DNA of 64,000 bases. Origin: DASYTH01 sp035762905 (lineage in GTDB: Bacteria > Actinomycetota > Actinomycetes > Mycobacteriales > Pseudonocardiaceae). Under the pieces are notes generated by a model that was not told where the DNA came from, made no database searches, and saw only the letters and a program-made list of their open reading frames with translations. Position 1 is the stretch's first letter; the number at the start of each line of letters is the position of its first letter. The translations under genes were made by a program, and so were the position numbers. The stretch covers positions 173,058-237,057 of the forward strand of contig NZ_DASUCC010000061.1 in NCBI RefSeq assembly GCF_035762905.1, given 5' to 3'. Positions 7,158 to 16,259 of this stretch are shown here, in pieces.

Positions 7158-8249
7158 ATGCGGATCGGAGTCGTCGGAGCCGGCGTGGCCGGCGCACTGC
7201 TCGCCTGGCGGCTGCGCCAGGCGGCGCCGCGGATCGCCGTCCACCTGTACACCGCGACGCCGCGCGGGGCCGACGCGACCGGGGCGTCCGGCGGTCTGGT
7301 CCGCGGTTTCGAGTGCGCCCCGGACGCCTGCCGGGTGGCCGCGGCCAGCCTGGCCGAGCTGCGGGCCGATCCGGCGCTGCGGGCGGCCGCGGCCTATCAA
7401 GAGATCGGATCGGTGTACCTGCTGCCGCCCGGTGTCGACCCGGCCGGTTCGGTCCCGGTGCTCGACGAGCTGCTGCCCGGGTCGGCCACCGTGCTGGCCG
7501 GCGCCGAGCTGGCCGCCCGGTACCCGTTCCGGGACCTGCCGGCCGGCACCACCGCGGTCGCCGAGCGGCGGGCCGGTTACCTGTCGCCGGCCCGGTTGCG
7601 GGACGCGGTGCTGGACCGGTTGGCCGCCGCCGGCCTGACCATCCGGGCGATGCCGGTGCGCGCGGTGCTGCCGGACCCGGCACTGGTCCTGGCCGACGGC
7701 ACCAGCGCCGGCTACGACACGGTGGTGATCGCGGCGGGCGCCTGGACCCCCGGCCTGCTCGCGGCCAGCGGCCTGCCCGCGGAAGGACTGACCACCAAGC
7801 AGATCCAGTACACGGTCTACCCGGGCCGCTCGCCTGGGCTCGGCGCGTTCGTCGACGACGGCACCGGCCTGTACGGCCGCCCGGCCGCCGACGGCCTGCT
7901 GCTCGGCCTGCCGAGCGACCGGTGGGGCGTCGACCCGGCCGGCGTCCGGCCGGATCCGCGGCTGGTCCGGCAGGTGGCCGAAACGGCCAGGTACCGGCTC
8001 GGCCTGCCGGCCGCTACCGACCGTCCACTGCGGACAGTGGCCTCGTTCGACTGTTATCACGACCGGCCCGGCCTGATGCTGCGGGCCACCGGGGCGGGTG
8101 CCGCGGTGCTGACCTTCACCGGCGGGTCCGGCGGTGCGGCGAAGACCGCGCTGGCCGCCAGCCGGACCGCGGCCGGCACCCTCGCAACGCTGTTTTCCGT
8201 TGCACAGTGGCGAATTCCGGTCCGCTCGGGTTGGCTCGCGCCATGGTGA
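7158..8249 (+). CDS. FAD-dependent D-amino-acid/glycine-oxidase-like enzyme
   Basis: This 363-residue protein of the DAO superfamily starts at the ATG at 7158, preceded by AGAGAGG. The N-terminal dinucleotide-binding motif is IGVVGAGVAGALLAWRLR; TVVIAAGAWTPGL marks the second FAD contact, and FTGGSGGAAKTALAAS the C-terminal FAD loop. The family oxidises C-N bonds. In hydrazine pathways of the s56-p1 type an FAD enzyme of this kind cleaves the lysine-linked hydrazine adduct, releasing a hydrazino acid and aminoadipate semialdehyde. I infer that role from the neighbouring N-monooxygenase, cupin and MetRS-like genes. It overlaps the next gene by 7 bases. Confidence 0.87.
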   Translation: MRIGVVGAGVAGALLAWRLRQAAPRIAVHLYTATPRGADATGASGGLVRGFECAPDACRVAAASLAELRADPALRAAAAYQEIGSVYLLPPGVDPAGSVPVLDELLPGSATVLAGAELAARYPFRDLPAGTTAVAERRAGYLSPARLRDAVLDRLAAAGLTIRAMPVRAVLPDPALVLADGTSAGYDTVVIAAGAWTPGLLAASGLPAEGLTTKQIQYTVYPGRSPGLGAFVDDGTGLYGRPAADGLLLGLPSDRWGVDPAGVRPDPRLVRQVAETARYRLGLPAATDRPLRTVASFDCYHDRPGLMLRATGAGAAVLTFTGGSGGAAKTALAASRTAAGTLATLFSVAQWRIPVRSGWLAPW

Positions 8250-9472
8250 CGCAGCGCATCGAGGCCGCTCAGCTGATCCCCGGCCGGGGCGAGCCCATCC
8301 AGAACGGCGTGGTGATTCTCGACGACGTGATCGGCTACGCCGGTCCGGCGGCCGGTGCGCCGGCCGCCACCAACGGCACGGTGGTGATCCGGGCGCACAC
8401 GGTGCTGCCCGGCCTGTGGGACTGCCACGCCCACCTGATGGGCCTGCGGTCGGCCGACTTCGCCCTGCTGCCGCAGGAGCCGGTCGCGCTGCGGGCCGCC
8501 CGGTGCGTACCCGACCTGCGGGCCGCCCTCAACGCCGGGGTCACCTCGGTGCGCGAGATGGGCGGGCTGGGCATCCACCTCGTCCGGGCCATCGAGGAGG
8601 GCACGGTGGAGGGGCCCGCGGTGTACTCGGCCGGCAGCGCGCTGTCCGCCACCGGCGGGCACGGCGACCTGCACTGCTACCCGGTGCCCTGGGTGACCGA
8701 CTTCGCGCACATGGGCGGTGAGCTCCGGCTGGCCGACGGTCCGGCGGAGTTCGCGAAGGCGACCCGCGAGCAGCTCCGGCGCAACGCCAAGGTGATCAAG
8801 GTGTTCGCCTCGGGCGGCGTGCTCTCCGAGGTGGACCACCCGATCCACCAGCAGCTCACCGACGCCGAGCTGCGGGCGATCGTCGAGGTGGCCGGCATGG
8901 CCGAGCGGGTGGTGGCGGCGCACTGCCACGGCAAGCCCGGCATGATGGCCGCGCTCGAGGCCGGGGTGCGCACGATCGAGCACGGCACCTACCTGGACGA
9001 GGAGGTGGCCGCGGCGATGCGGGAGACCGGCGCGATCCTGGTGCCGACCCGCACCGTGATGGCCGAGTTGCTGGACAGCAAGCTGCTCCCGCCCTACGCC
9101 GCGGCGAAGCTGGAGGCGGTGGCCGACCGGCACATCGAGGCGATCGCGCTGGCCTACGAGCAGGGCGTCACCATCGCCGCCGGCACCGACATCGGGATGA
9201 GCGGCGCGGACCTGCCCTCCTCGTGGGGCCGCAACGGGCGTGAGCTGTCCCTGCTCGCTTCGGTGGGCTGCCCGCCGCTCGCCGCGATCGAGGCGGCCAC
9301 CGCCACCGGCCCGGAGACGCTCGGGCCGCAGGCGCCGCGGTCCGGACAGCTGCGCCCCGGCTACGACGCCGACGTGCTCACCCTGGACGCCGACCCGCTG
9401 GCCGATATCGGGGTGCTGGCCGATCCGGAGCACATCACCGGCGTATGGCTGGCCGGCAAACGGGTCAAGTGA
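8243..9472 (+). CDS. Metal-dependent amidohydrolase (imidazolonepropionase/prolidase-like)
   Basis: This 409-residue amidohydrolase-superfamily protein shows the expected metal ligands in order: HAH in LWDCHAHLMG, a Lys in KVIKVFASGG, His in VAAHCHGKPG, His in IEHGTYLD, and Asp in AAGTDIGMSG. The C-terminal beta-sandwich ends GYDADVLTLDADPLADI...VWLAGKRVK. Such enzymes hydrolyse amide or cyclic C-N bonds. Coupled to the FAD oxidase by a 7-base overlap and followed by a strong terminator, it probably acts on an intermediate or a protecting group of the pathway. The exact substrate is unknown. Confidence 0.87.
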   Translation: MVTQRIEAAQLIPGRGEPIQNGVVILDDVIGYAGPAAGAPAATNGTVVIRAHTVLPGLWDCHAHLMGLRSADFALLPQEPVALRAARCVPDLRAALNAGVTSVREMGGLGIHLVRAIEEGTVEGPAVYSAGSALSATGGHGDLHCYPVPWVTDFAHMGGELRLADGPAEFAKATREQLRRNAKVIKVFASGGVLSEVDHPIHQQLTDAELRAIVEVAGMAERVVAAHCHGKPGMMAALEAGVRTIEHGTYLDEEVAAAMRETGAILVPTRTVMAELLDSKLLPPYAAAKLEAVADRHIEAIALAYEQGVTIAAGTDIGMSGADLPSSWGRNGRELSLLASVGCPPLAAIEAATATGPETLGPQAPRSGQLRPGYDADVLTLDADPLADIGVLADPEHITGVWLAGKRVK

Positions 9473-9483
9473 ACTGAGCCAAC

Positions 9484-9513
9484 AAAAAGGCGCCCGATTT
9501 CGGGCGCCTTTTT
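9484..9513. terminator. Rho-independent terminator after oxidase-amidohydrolase operon
   Basis: A 13-base stem (9484-9496 with 9501-9513) and a 4-base loop carry five A residues on the left and five T residues on the right. The structure can terminate transcription from either direction. It begins 11 bases after the amidohydrolase stop and separates this operon from the peptidase gene. Confidence 0.92.
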
Positions 9514-9561
9514 CGTTGTTCTGTTCAATGGTTGGACACCCCTATTCCGACGCCGCCAACG

Positions 9562-9576
9562 TACGATGTTTTCATG
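9562..9576 (+). promoter_or_regulatory. Possible -10 element for a leaderless transcript
   Basis: TACGAT at 9562-9567 ends seven bases before the ATG at 9574, and no ribosome-binding site precedes that ATG. This spacing would start transcription at or next to the start codon, a common arrangement in actinomycetes. No clear -35 box sits at the usual distance, so the call is tentative. Confidence 0.35.
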
Positions 9577-10923
9577 ATGTCCGACAATTCATTGGAGATT
9601 CGTTTACGCGCCGCGATCGACCGCGAGCTGCCCAGGGCGCGCACCGAGCTGGAGCGCCTGGTGCGCATTCCCGGAATCGCGTTCCCCGGCTTCGACCCGG
9701 CCCCCCTTGATCGTTCCGCCGAGGCGGTGGCCGCCCTGCTGCGCGACTGCGCGCTGGAGGTGGAGATCGTCCGGGCCGGTGGCGCACCGGCCGTCATCGG
9801 GCGCCGGCCGGCGCCGCCCGGCGCGCCGACCGTACTGCTCTACGCGCACCACGACGTGCAGCCGACCGGTGATCCGGCGCTGTGGCACAGCGACCCGTTC
9901 GAGCCGGTCGAGCGGGACGGCCGGCTCTACGGCCGGGGCGCCGCGGACGACAAGGCCGGGCTGATGGCGCACGTCGCGGCGCTGCGCGCGCTCGGCGACG
10001 ACCTTCCGGTCGGGGTGGTGGTGTTCGTCGAGGGCGAGGAGGAGTACGGCTCGGAGTCGCTGGCCGAACTGCTGCGCCGGCACGACCTGCGCGCCGACGT
10101 CGTGGTGATCGTCGACTCGACCAACTGGGACATCGGCGTTCCGGCGCTGACCACGTCCCTGCGCGGCATCGTCAACTGCGTGGTCGAGGTGCGCACGCTC
10201 ACCGAGGCCGTGCACAGTGGACTGTTCGGCGGCCCGGTGCCGGACGCGCTGACCGCGCTGGCCCGGCTGCTGGCCACGTTGCACGACGAGGCGGGCGACG
10301 TCGCGGTGGACGGATTGGTCACCGCGAACGAGTCCACACTGGACTTTCCGGCCGAGCGGCTGCGGGCCGAGGCCGGGATGCTCGACGGGGTCGCGTTGAT
10401 CGGCACCGGGCCACTGGTGGACCGGTTGTGGCGGCGGCCGGCGCTGTCGGTGATCGGCATGGACGCGCCGACCCTGCGGGACGCGGCCAACGCGCTGGTG
10501 CCCGTGGCCCGGGCCAAGATCAGCGTGCGGCTGGCCCCCGGCGACGACCCGCGCAAGGCGTTCGCCGCGGTCCGCGACCATCTCGAGGCGCGCCGGCCGT
10601 GGGGGGCCGCGGTCAGCGTCGAGTACGAGGGCAGCGGCGCGCCGTGCGTGCTCGACACCACCGGCCCGTACTACGCGGCGGCCCGGACCGCGCTGTGCAC
10701 CGCCTGGGACGGCGTGGCCCCGGTGGAGATCGGCATCGGCGGCTCGATCCCGGCCATCGCGATCTTCCAGGAGGCGTTCCCCGGCGCGGCCATCGTGGTC
10801 ACCGGCGTCGAGGACCCGCACACCCGCGCGCACGGTCCGAACGAGAGCCTGCATCTGGGCGAGTTCACCCGGGTCTGCCTGGCCGAGGCGCTGCTACTGG
10901 CCGGGGTCGGATCCATTCTCTGA
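9574..10923 (+). CDS. M20 family dipeptidase/deacylase
   Basis: This is a metallopeptidase of about 449 residues from the M20 (carnosinase-like) family. The metal and catalytic residues are visible in order: HHDVQP, GRGAADDKAG, EGEEEYGSE, VVIVDSTNW and AHGPNE near the C-terminus. The family removes N-terminal residues from short peptides or N-acyl groups. In a cluster that may mask a reactive amine or hydrazine with an acyl group, a deprotecting or resistance-linked hydrolase is plausible. The start is taken at the ATG at 9574; an ATG follows immediately at 9577. It stands alone behind a terminator, 24 bases before the SARP gene. Confidence 0.88.
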   Translation: MMSDNSLEIRLRAAIDRELPRARTELERLVRIPGIAFPGFDPAPLDRSAEAVAALLRDCALEVEIVRAGGAPAVIGRRPAPPGAPTVLLYAHHDVQPTGDPALWHSDPFEPVERDGRLYGRGAADDKAGLMAHVAALRALGDDLPVGVVVFVEGEEEYGSESLAELLRRHDLRADVVVIVDSTNWDIGVPALTTSLRGIVNCVVEVRTLTEAVHSGLFGGPVPDALTALARLLATLHDEAGDVAVDGLVTANESTLDFPAERLRAEAGMLDGVALIGTGPLVDRLWRRPALSVIGMDAPTLRDAANALVPVARAKISVRLAPGDDPRKAFAAVRDHLEARRPWGAAVSVEYEGSGAPCVLDTTGPYYAAARTALCTAWDGVAPVEIGIGGSIPAIAIFQEAFPGAAIVVTGVEDPHTRAHGPNESLHLGEFTRVCLAEALLLAGVGSIL

Positions 10924-10947
10924 TGTGCTGCGGGGGAGCTGAGTGCG

Positions 10948-13059
10948 TTGGTTCGGTTTCGATTACTGGGGCCGTTGGAGTTCTTTGACGGGCGGTCGTG
11001 GAATTCGATCGGGGCCGCCAAACAGCGGGCATTGCTGGCCGTCCTGCTGATTAACGCGAATCGGGTGGTCGGGGCCGATCAGTTGACCGCGGAACTGTGG
11101 GGGGAGCGGCCACCGGCCAGCGCCGCCGGGTTGCTGGCCGGGTACGTCTGGCGGCTGCGCCGCGCCCTCGGCGACCAGCCGGGCCGGGTGCTGGCCACCC
11201 GGGCGCCGGGTTACCAGCTGGTGGTCCCGCCCGGGAGCCTTGACCTGCACGAGTACGACGACCTGGTGACGGCCGGCCGGCGCCGGCTGGCCGCGGGCGA
11301 CCCGGCCGCCGCCGTGGACGGTCTCACCACGGCGCTCGGGCTGTGGCGGGGCGCGCCGCTGGCCGACGTGCCGCTGGTGCCGTCCGTGCTCACCGAGTCG
11401 GCCCGGCTGGAGGAGGGCCGGCTGGCCGTGGTCGAGACCCGGATCGACGCCGAGATCACCTTGGGCCGGCACGAGGCGGTGCTGCCCGAGCTGAAGCTGA
11501 TGGTCTCGCAGTTCCCGTTGCGGGAACGGCTGCACGCGCACCTGATGCTGGCGCTGTACCAGGCCGGGCAGCAGGCCGAGGCACTCGGCGCCTACCGCGA
11601 CCTGCGCCAGCTGCTGATCGACGAGCTGGGCATCGAGCCGAGCAAGCCGCTGCGCGAGCTGCAGGCGCGGATCCTGCGCGAGGATCCGCTGCTGCTGGAG
11701 AGCGCCGCGGATCGCGCGCCGGGAACCGCGGTACTGCGCCTGGCGGTGCCGCGCACCCTGCCGCCGGACGTGCCGGTGTTCGTCGACCGGGCCGGCGAAC
11801 TGGCCCGGATCACCGCCCGGCTCGCCGCGGGCGAGCAGCGCTGCGCCATCCACGGCCTGGCCGGGGTCGGCAAGACCACCCTCGCGGTGCACGCCGCGCA
11901 CCGGGTGGCCGCCCGGTTCCCGGACGGGCAGATCTACCTCGACCTCGGCGCCGGGGCCGCGCAGGACCCACCGCGCCCGGTCGACGCGATCGGCCGGCTG
12001 CTGGCCGCCCTCGGGGTGCCGGCCGCCGACGTCCCGGCCGACGAGGAGCGGGCCGCGGCGCTGCTGCGCACCGCGCTTGCCGGCCGCCGGGTGGTGATCG
12101 TGCTGGACGACGTGCTGGACACCGGCCAGATCCGGGCGCTGCTGCCGGCCACCCCGGGCAGCGCGGTGATCCTGGCCGGGCGGGCCGCCCCGGCCGCGGT
12201 GGACGGCTCCGGCCTGCTGCGCCTGCACCGGCTGCCGGCCGCCGCCGCGACCGAGCTGCTGCGCCGCTACGCCGGTGCCGACCGGGTGACCGCCGACCCC
12301 GGCGCCGCCGCCCGGATCGCCCGGCTCTGCGAGTACCTGCCGCTGGCCCTGCGGGTCGCCGCGACCCGGCTGGCCCAGCGTCCTGAGTGGACGGTGGCGG
12401 ACTTCGCCGCCCGGCTGGCCGACCGGCACCGCCGGCTGGACCTGTTGAGCTGCAACGGGTTGTCCGTGCGGGACAGCCTACGGGCCAGCACCCGGCTGCT
12501 GCACCGGTCCGGCGACGACGAGGCCGTCCGCACCCTGCGCCTGCTCGGCGCGCTGGACCTGCCGGTGGTGCGGACCGCCGACCTCGCCGCGCTGCTCGAC
12601 CACCCGGAACCGGTCGTCGAGCAGGCCGCAGAACGGCTGGTGGACGCCGGACTGCTCGAGCCGCTGCGGATCGACCGGTTCCGGGTGCTCGAGCTGGTCC
12701 GGCTGTTCGCCCGCACCGAGTACGGCACCGAAACACCGCCGGTAGAACGCGGCCACATCGGCGGAACAACCACGGCGACGAGGGTCGTCGTGCATGCAGC
12801 CCCAACCGTGCGGAGAACGCAGATGAGCGACACCAAGCTCGACCTCGACGCCACCATCGCCCAGTACGCCACCTTCTCGTTCGACGACTCCACGCCACTG
12901 CTGGACGTCGGGCTGGAGTCGCTGGCACTGCTGCGGCTGGCCGTCGAGGTGGCCACCGACGACGACGCCGAGATCGACGCCTCCCGCCTGGTCGACCTGC
13001 ACACGGTCGCCGACCTCAAGGGATGGCTCGCCGGCATGATCCCCGGAGGAACCCGGTGA
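10948..13059 (+). CDS. SARP/AfsR-type regulator fused in frame to a carrier-protein domain
   Basis: This 703-residue protein has an OmpR-type winged helix (about 1-90), a bacterial transcription activator domain (about 95-240), and an NB-ARC ATPase with P-loop GLAGVGKTT (near 305) and Walker B VVIVLDDV (near 388). After a short linker comes a peptidyl-carrier-like domain (626-703) with the pantetheine-site motif DVGLESLALLRL, Ser658. No stop codon separates the regulator from the carrier. The TTG start has GGGGGAG upstream. An internal ATG (12823) with its own GGAGA suggests that free carrier protein is also made. SARPs activate biosynthetic clusters. The stop overlaps the NRPS start. Fusion of a SARP to a carrier domain is unusual. 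Confidence 0.88.
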   Translation: MVRFRLLGPLEFFDGRSWNSIGAAKQRALLAVLLINANRVVGADQLTAELWGERPPASAAGLLAGYVWRLRRALGDQPGRVLATRAPGYQLVVPPGSLDLHEYDDLVTAGRRRLAAGDPAAAVDGLTTALGLWRGAPLADVPLVPSVLTESARLEEGRLAVVETRIDAEITLGRHEAVLPELKLMVSQFPLRERLHAHLMLALYQAGQQAEALGAYRDLRQLLIDELGIEPSKPLRELQARILREDPLLLESAADRAPGTAVLRLAVPRTLPPDVPVFVDRAGELARITARLAAGEQRCAIHGLAGVGKTTLAVHAAHRVAARFPDGQIYLDLGAGAAQDPPRPVDAIGRLLAALGVPAADVPADEERAAALLRTALAGRRVVIVLDDVLDTGQIRALLPATPGSAVILAGRAAPAAVDGSGLLRLHRLPAAAATELLRRYAGADRVTADPGAAARIARLCEYLPLALRVAATRLAQRPEWTVADFAARLADRHRRLDLLSCNGLSVRDSLRASTRLLHRSGDDEAVRTLRLLGALDLPVVRTADLAALLDHPEPVVEQAAERLVDAGLLEPLRIDRFRVLELVRLFARTEYGTETPPVERGHIGGTTTATRVVVHAAPTVRRTQMSDTKLDLDATIAQYATFSFDDSTPLLDVGLESLALLRLAVEVATDDDAEIDASRLVDLHTVADLKGWLAGMIPGGTR
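12811..12825 (+). promoter_or_regulatory. Internal ribosome-binding site and ATG for a free carrier protein
   Basis: CGGAGA at 12811-12816 lies six bases before an in-frame ATG at 12823. Translation from here would give a 78-residue carrier protein (to 13059) identical to the C-terminal domain of the SARP fusion. Its length and start position match a normal stand-alone peptidyl carrier protein. Confidence 0.6.
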
Positions 13060-16000
13060 GCACCGACACCATCGCACCGGTCGCCCCGACCGAGCCCGAG
13101 CCCACCCTGCTGAACCTCACCGAGTCGCAGAAGGGCCTGCTCGTGGTGGACGGCCTGGTCCCGACCCGCGAGATCTACAACCAGGTCGGTCGGTTCGACA
13201 TCGACCCGGCGATCCCGTCGGACACCGTGGTCGACGCGATCATCGCGCTGATCACCGTGCAGCCGGCGCTGCGCCAGACCTTCGGCCGGCTGCCCGAGCT
13301 GCACGCCCGGCTCGGCCCGCCGCCGACCCGGGACCAGCTGCCGCTCGAACTGGTCGAGGCCACCCCGGAGACCTACGAGGACGAGATCCTGGCCACCGCG
13401 GTGCGGATCGGCCGGCCGCCGTTCGAGCTGGCCACCGGGCCGTGCTACCGGTTCGGCTACGTCCGGCGCACCGACGGCGGCGACTCGGCGATCCTGTTCT
13501 GCTCGCACCACGTGGTCTGCGACGGGGTGTCCATCCCACCGGTGGTGCGCGACCTCGAGGCGGCGCTCACCGGGACGCTGTCCGGCGATGCGGTGGAGAA
13601 GCTGCGGCTGACCCGGGAGAACGCGTTCCTGCGCGAGCTGCGCGCCCAGGACCGGGTGTCCAACGCCGAGGCGCTCGCCGACCGGGCCAAGGCCTGGGCC
13701 GAGCAGCTGCGCGACGTGCCCCCGATGGTGGTCTACCCGAAGCCGAACCGCCCGGTGGAGACCGCGTTCTCCGGCGGCCGGGTGGAATGGCACCTCAACG
13801 AGGCCGACAACGCGGCGTTCCGGGACACCTGCAAGCGCCTGGGGATCAGCCCGTTCGTGCTGTTCACCTCCATCTACGGCACGGCCGTGGCCCGGCACGC
13901 CGCGGTGTCCACCGTGCTGGTCGGCAGCCCGTTCATGGCCCGGCGCACGGTCGGCGCGTTCGACCTGTGCGGCTTCTTCGTCAACACCCTGCCGGTGACC
14001 GTGGCCGTGGACTGGGAGCGCAGCTTCGACCAGCACGCCGGCTCGGTGGTCCGGGACGCGGTGGACTTCTGCCGGTCCAATGTGGACATCGCGTTCACCC
14101 AACTGGTCGCGCACGCCCAGCCGGACCGCACGACCAACCGCAACCCGCTGTTCGCCTGCATGCTGGCCATGCAGGACACGGTCGAGCTGGGGTCGGCCGG
14201 CGCGGTGCGCGGGGTGCGCGAGCCGGGCAACGGCACCGCCAAGTTCGACCTGTGGCTGGGCTGCACCCCGGTCGACGGGCGCTGGCTGCTCGAGCTGGAG
14301 TACGACCGCGAGCTGATCGCCCCGGCCGTGGCCGACGGGCTGCTCGACTCGATCCGCACGGCGCTGCGCCGGGCGCTGGCCGACGGCAGCCGCACCCTGG
14401 CCGACCTGTTCACCGACTCCTCGGCGGCGGCCAGCCTGCGCACCGACGGCTACCCGGCCCGGGTGCCCGGCGCCACGCTCACCGAGTGGTTGGCCGCCAC
14501 CGCCGAGAAGCACGCCGACGCCACCGCGATCGAGGACCAGCACGGCACGCTGCGCTACCGCGAGTTGGCCGACGCCGCCCGCAAAGCCGCCGACGGGCTG
14601 GCCCGAGCCGGCGTGGCCGCGGGCGACGTGGTCGGGCTGTGCGTCGACTCGCTCAGCGAGACCACCATCGCCATCCTGGCGATCCTGCGCTGCGGGGCCG
14701 CCTACCTTCCGCTCGAGCCGGGCCTGCCGGCCGACCGGCTGGCCTACATGGTCGAGCAGGCCGGCTGCCGCGCGGTGATCGGGGACGCCGGCGAGCTGCC
14801 CGGGGTGGCGGCGCTGCGGCTGGCCGAGCTGATGGCGCCCGCGCCGGTGGACAGCGCGCCGGCCCCGGCCATCGCCGCACCGGACGCCGGCCGCCCGGCC
14901 TACGTCACCTACACCTCCGGCTCCACCGGCCGCCCCAAGGGCGTGCAGATGGGCCAGGGGCCGCTGGCCAACCTCAGCGCCTGGCAGATCTCCGCGCTGG
15001 AGATGGGCGTGCACACCCGGTTCCTGCAGTACGCGCCGCTCGGCTTCGACGTCTCGTTCCAGGAGATCGTGCCGACGCTGGCGGTGGGCGGCACCATCGT
15101 CTCCCGCGAGCCGGCCGACCGGCGGGACTTCCCGGCACTGGTGCGCCGGGTCGCCGAGACCCGGGTGACCCACATCTACCTGCCGGTGGCGGCGCTGCGC
15201 CCGTTCGTGCAGAGCGCGTTCGCCCGCAAGACGCTGTTCCCGGCGCTGCGCCACGTGTGCGTGTCCGGTGAGCAGTTGCTGGTCGACGAGGACATCCGGC
15301 GGTTCTTCGCGGCACACCCGCATTGCGTGCTCGTCAATCTGTACGGGCCGACCGAGACGCACGCGGTGACCACGCATCGGCTCTCCGCCGCGGACCCGGC
15401 CTGGCCGACGCACGTGCCGATCGGGCTGCCGCTGGCCGGGGTGGCCGGCTACGTGGTGGACGTGACCGGGCACCTGGCCCCGGCCGGGGTTCCCGGCGAG
15501 CTGTACCTGGGCGGGTCCTGCCCGGCCGACGGCTACGTCAACGACCCGGAGCGCACCGCGGCCGGGTTCGTGCCGGACCGGTTCGCCGGGGTGTACGGCG
15601 CGGTCATGTACCGCACCGGCGACCTGGTGCTGCGGGACGAGCGCGGCGCGCTGATCTTCCTCGGCCGGGACGACACCCAGGTCAAGATCCGCGGCTACCG
15701 GATCGAGCTTGGCGAGATCGAGGTGGTGGCCAACGCGCTGCCCGGGGTCCGGCAGGCGATCGCCGCCGCGGACGGCGAGGGCGCCGACCGGGAGCTGCTG
15801 CTGTTCCTGCTCACCGAGGACGGCGGGCCGGTCGACGCCGAGGCGGTCGCGGCCCGGCTGGCCGAGCGGCTGCCGGCGTACATGGTGCCGGCCAAGGTGT
15901 TCGGCATCGAGACGGTGCCCACCACCGGCTCCGGCAAGACCGACCGGGACGCGCTGGTGGCGCTGGCCCGGCAGTGGGTGGCCGAGCGCGCCACGCAGTC

Positions 16001-16259
16001 CACCGGGCTGCGGGCCGACTACCTCGACGACCTGGAACGCGAGCTGGCCGCCATCTGGGCCGGGCTGCTCGGCGTGGACGGCATCCCGCGGGACAAGCCG
16101 GTGCTGGCCTTCGGCGCGCACTCGCTGAACATCTTCACCGCGCTGGCCCAGGTCGAGCAGCAGTACGGGGTGGCACCGCCGGTGATCGACTTCTTCCGCT
16201 CGCCCACCATCGCCACCCTGGCCGACCTGGTCCGGGCCGGGCAGGGGGGTGCGGCATGA
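13056..16259 (+). CDS. NRPS module, C-A-T
   Basis: This 1067-residue protein starts at a GTG with GGAGGA upstream and overlaps the SARP stop. The condensation domain has HHVVCDG at 151-157. The adenylation domain has YTSGSTGRPKG near 620, NLYGPTETHA, GELYLGG, YRTGD, IRGYRIELGE and the late GKTDRDAL. A thiolation domain follows, with its pantetheine serine in GAHSLNIF (Ser1023). By rough alignment the A-domain pocket reads D-V-Q-Y-C-S-L-A-V, which I cannot assign; its first three positions match proline-type codes. It condenses a carrier-bound donor with the amino acid it activates. It has no epimerase or thioesterase domain; a separate thioesterase follows. Confidence 0.93.
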   Translation: MSTDTIAPVAPTEPEPTLLNLTESQKGLLVVDGLVPTREIYNQVGRFDIDPAIPSDTVVDAIIALITVQPALRQTFGRLPELHARLGPPPTRDQLPLELVEATPETYEDEILATAVRIGRPPFELATGPCYRFGYVRRTDGGDSAILFCSHHVVCDGVSIPPVVRDLEAALTGTLSGDAVEKLRLTRENAFLRELRAQDRVSNAEALADRAKAWAEQLRDVPPMVVYPKPNRPVETAFSGGRVEWHLNEADNAAFRDTCKRLGISPFVLFTSIYGTAVARHAAVSTVLVGSPFMARRTVGAFDLCGFFVNTLPVTVAVDWERSFDQHAGSVVRDAVDFCRSNVDIAFTQLVAHAQPDRTTNRNPLFACMLAMQDTVELGSAGAVRGVREPGNGTAKFDLWLGCTPVDGRWLLELEYDRELIAPAVADGLLDSIRTALRRALADGSRTLADLFTDSSAAASLRTDGYPARVPGATLTEWLAATAEKHADATAIEDQHGTLRYRELADAARKAADGLARAGVAAGDVVGLCVDSLSETTIAILAILRCGAAYLPLEPGLPADRLAYMVEQAGCRAVIGDAGELPGVAALRLAELMAPAPVDSAPAPAIAAPDAGRPAYVTYTSGSTGRPKGVQMGQGPLANLSAWQISALEMGVHTRFLQYAPLGFDVSFQEIVPTLAVGGTIVSREPADRRDFPALVRRVAETRVTHIYLPVAALRPFVQSAFARKTLFPALRHVCVSGEQLLVDEDIRRFFAAHPHCVLVNLYGPTETHAVTTHRLSAADPAWPTHVPIGLPLAGVAGYVVDVTGHLAPAGVPGELYLGGSCPADGYVNDPERTAAGFVPDRFAGVYGAVMYRTGDLVLRDERGALIFLGRDDTQVKIRGYRIELGEIEVVANALPGVRQAIAAADGEGADRELLLFLLTEDGGPVDAEAVAARLAERLPAYMVPAKVFGIETVPTTGSGKTDRDALVALARQWVAERATQSTGLRADYLDDLERELAAIWAGLLGVDGIPRDKPVLAFGAHSLNIFTALAQVEQQYGVAPPVIDFFRSPTIATLADLVRAGQGGAA

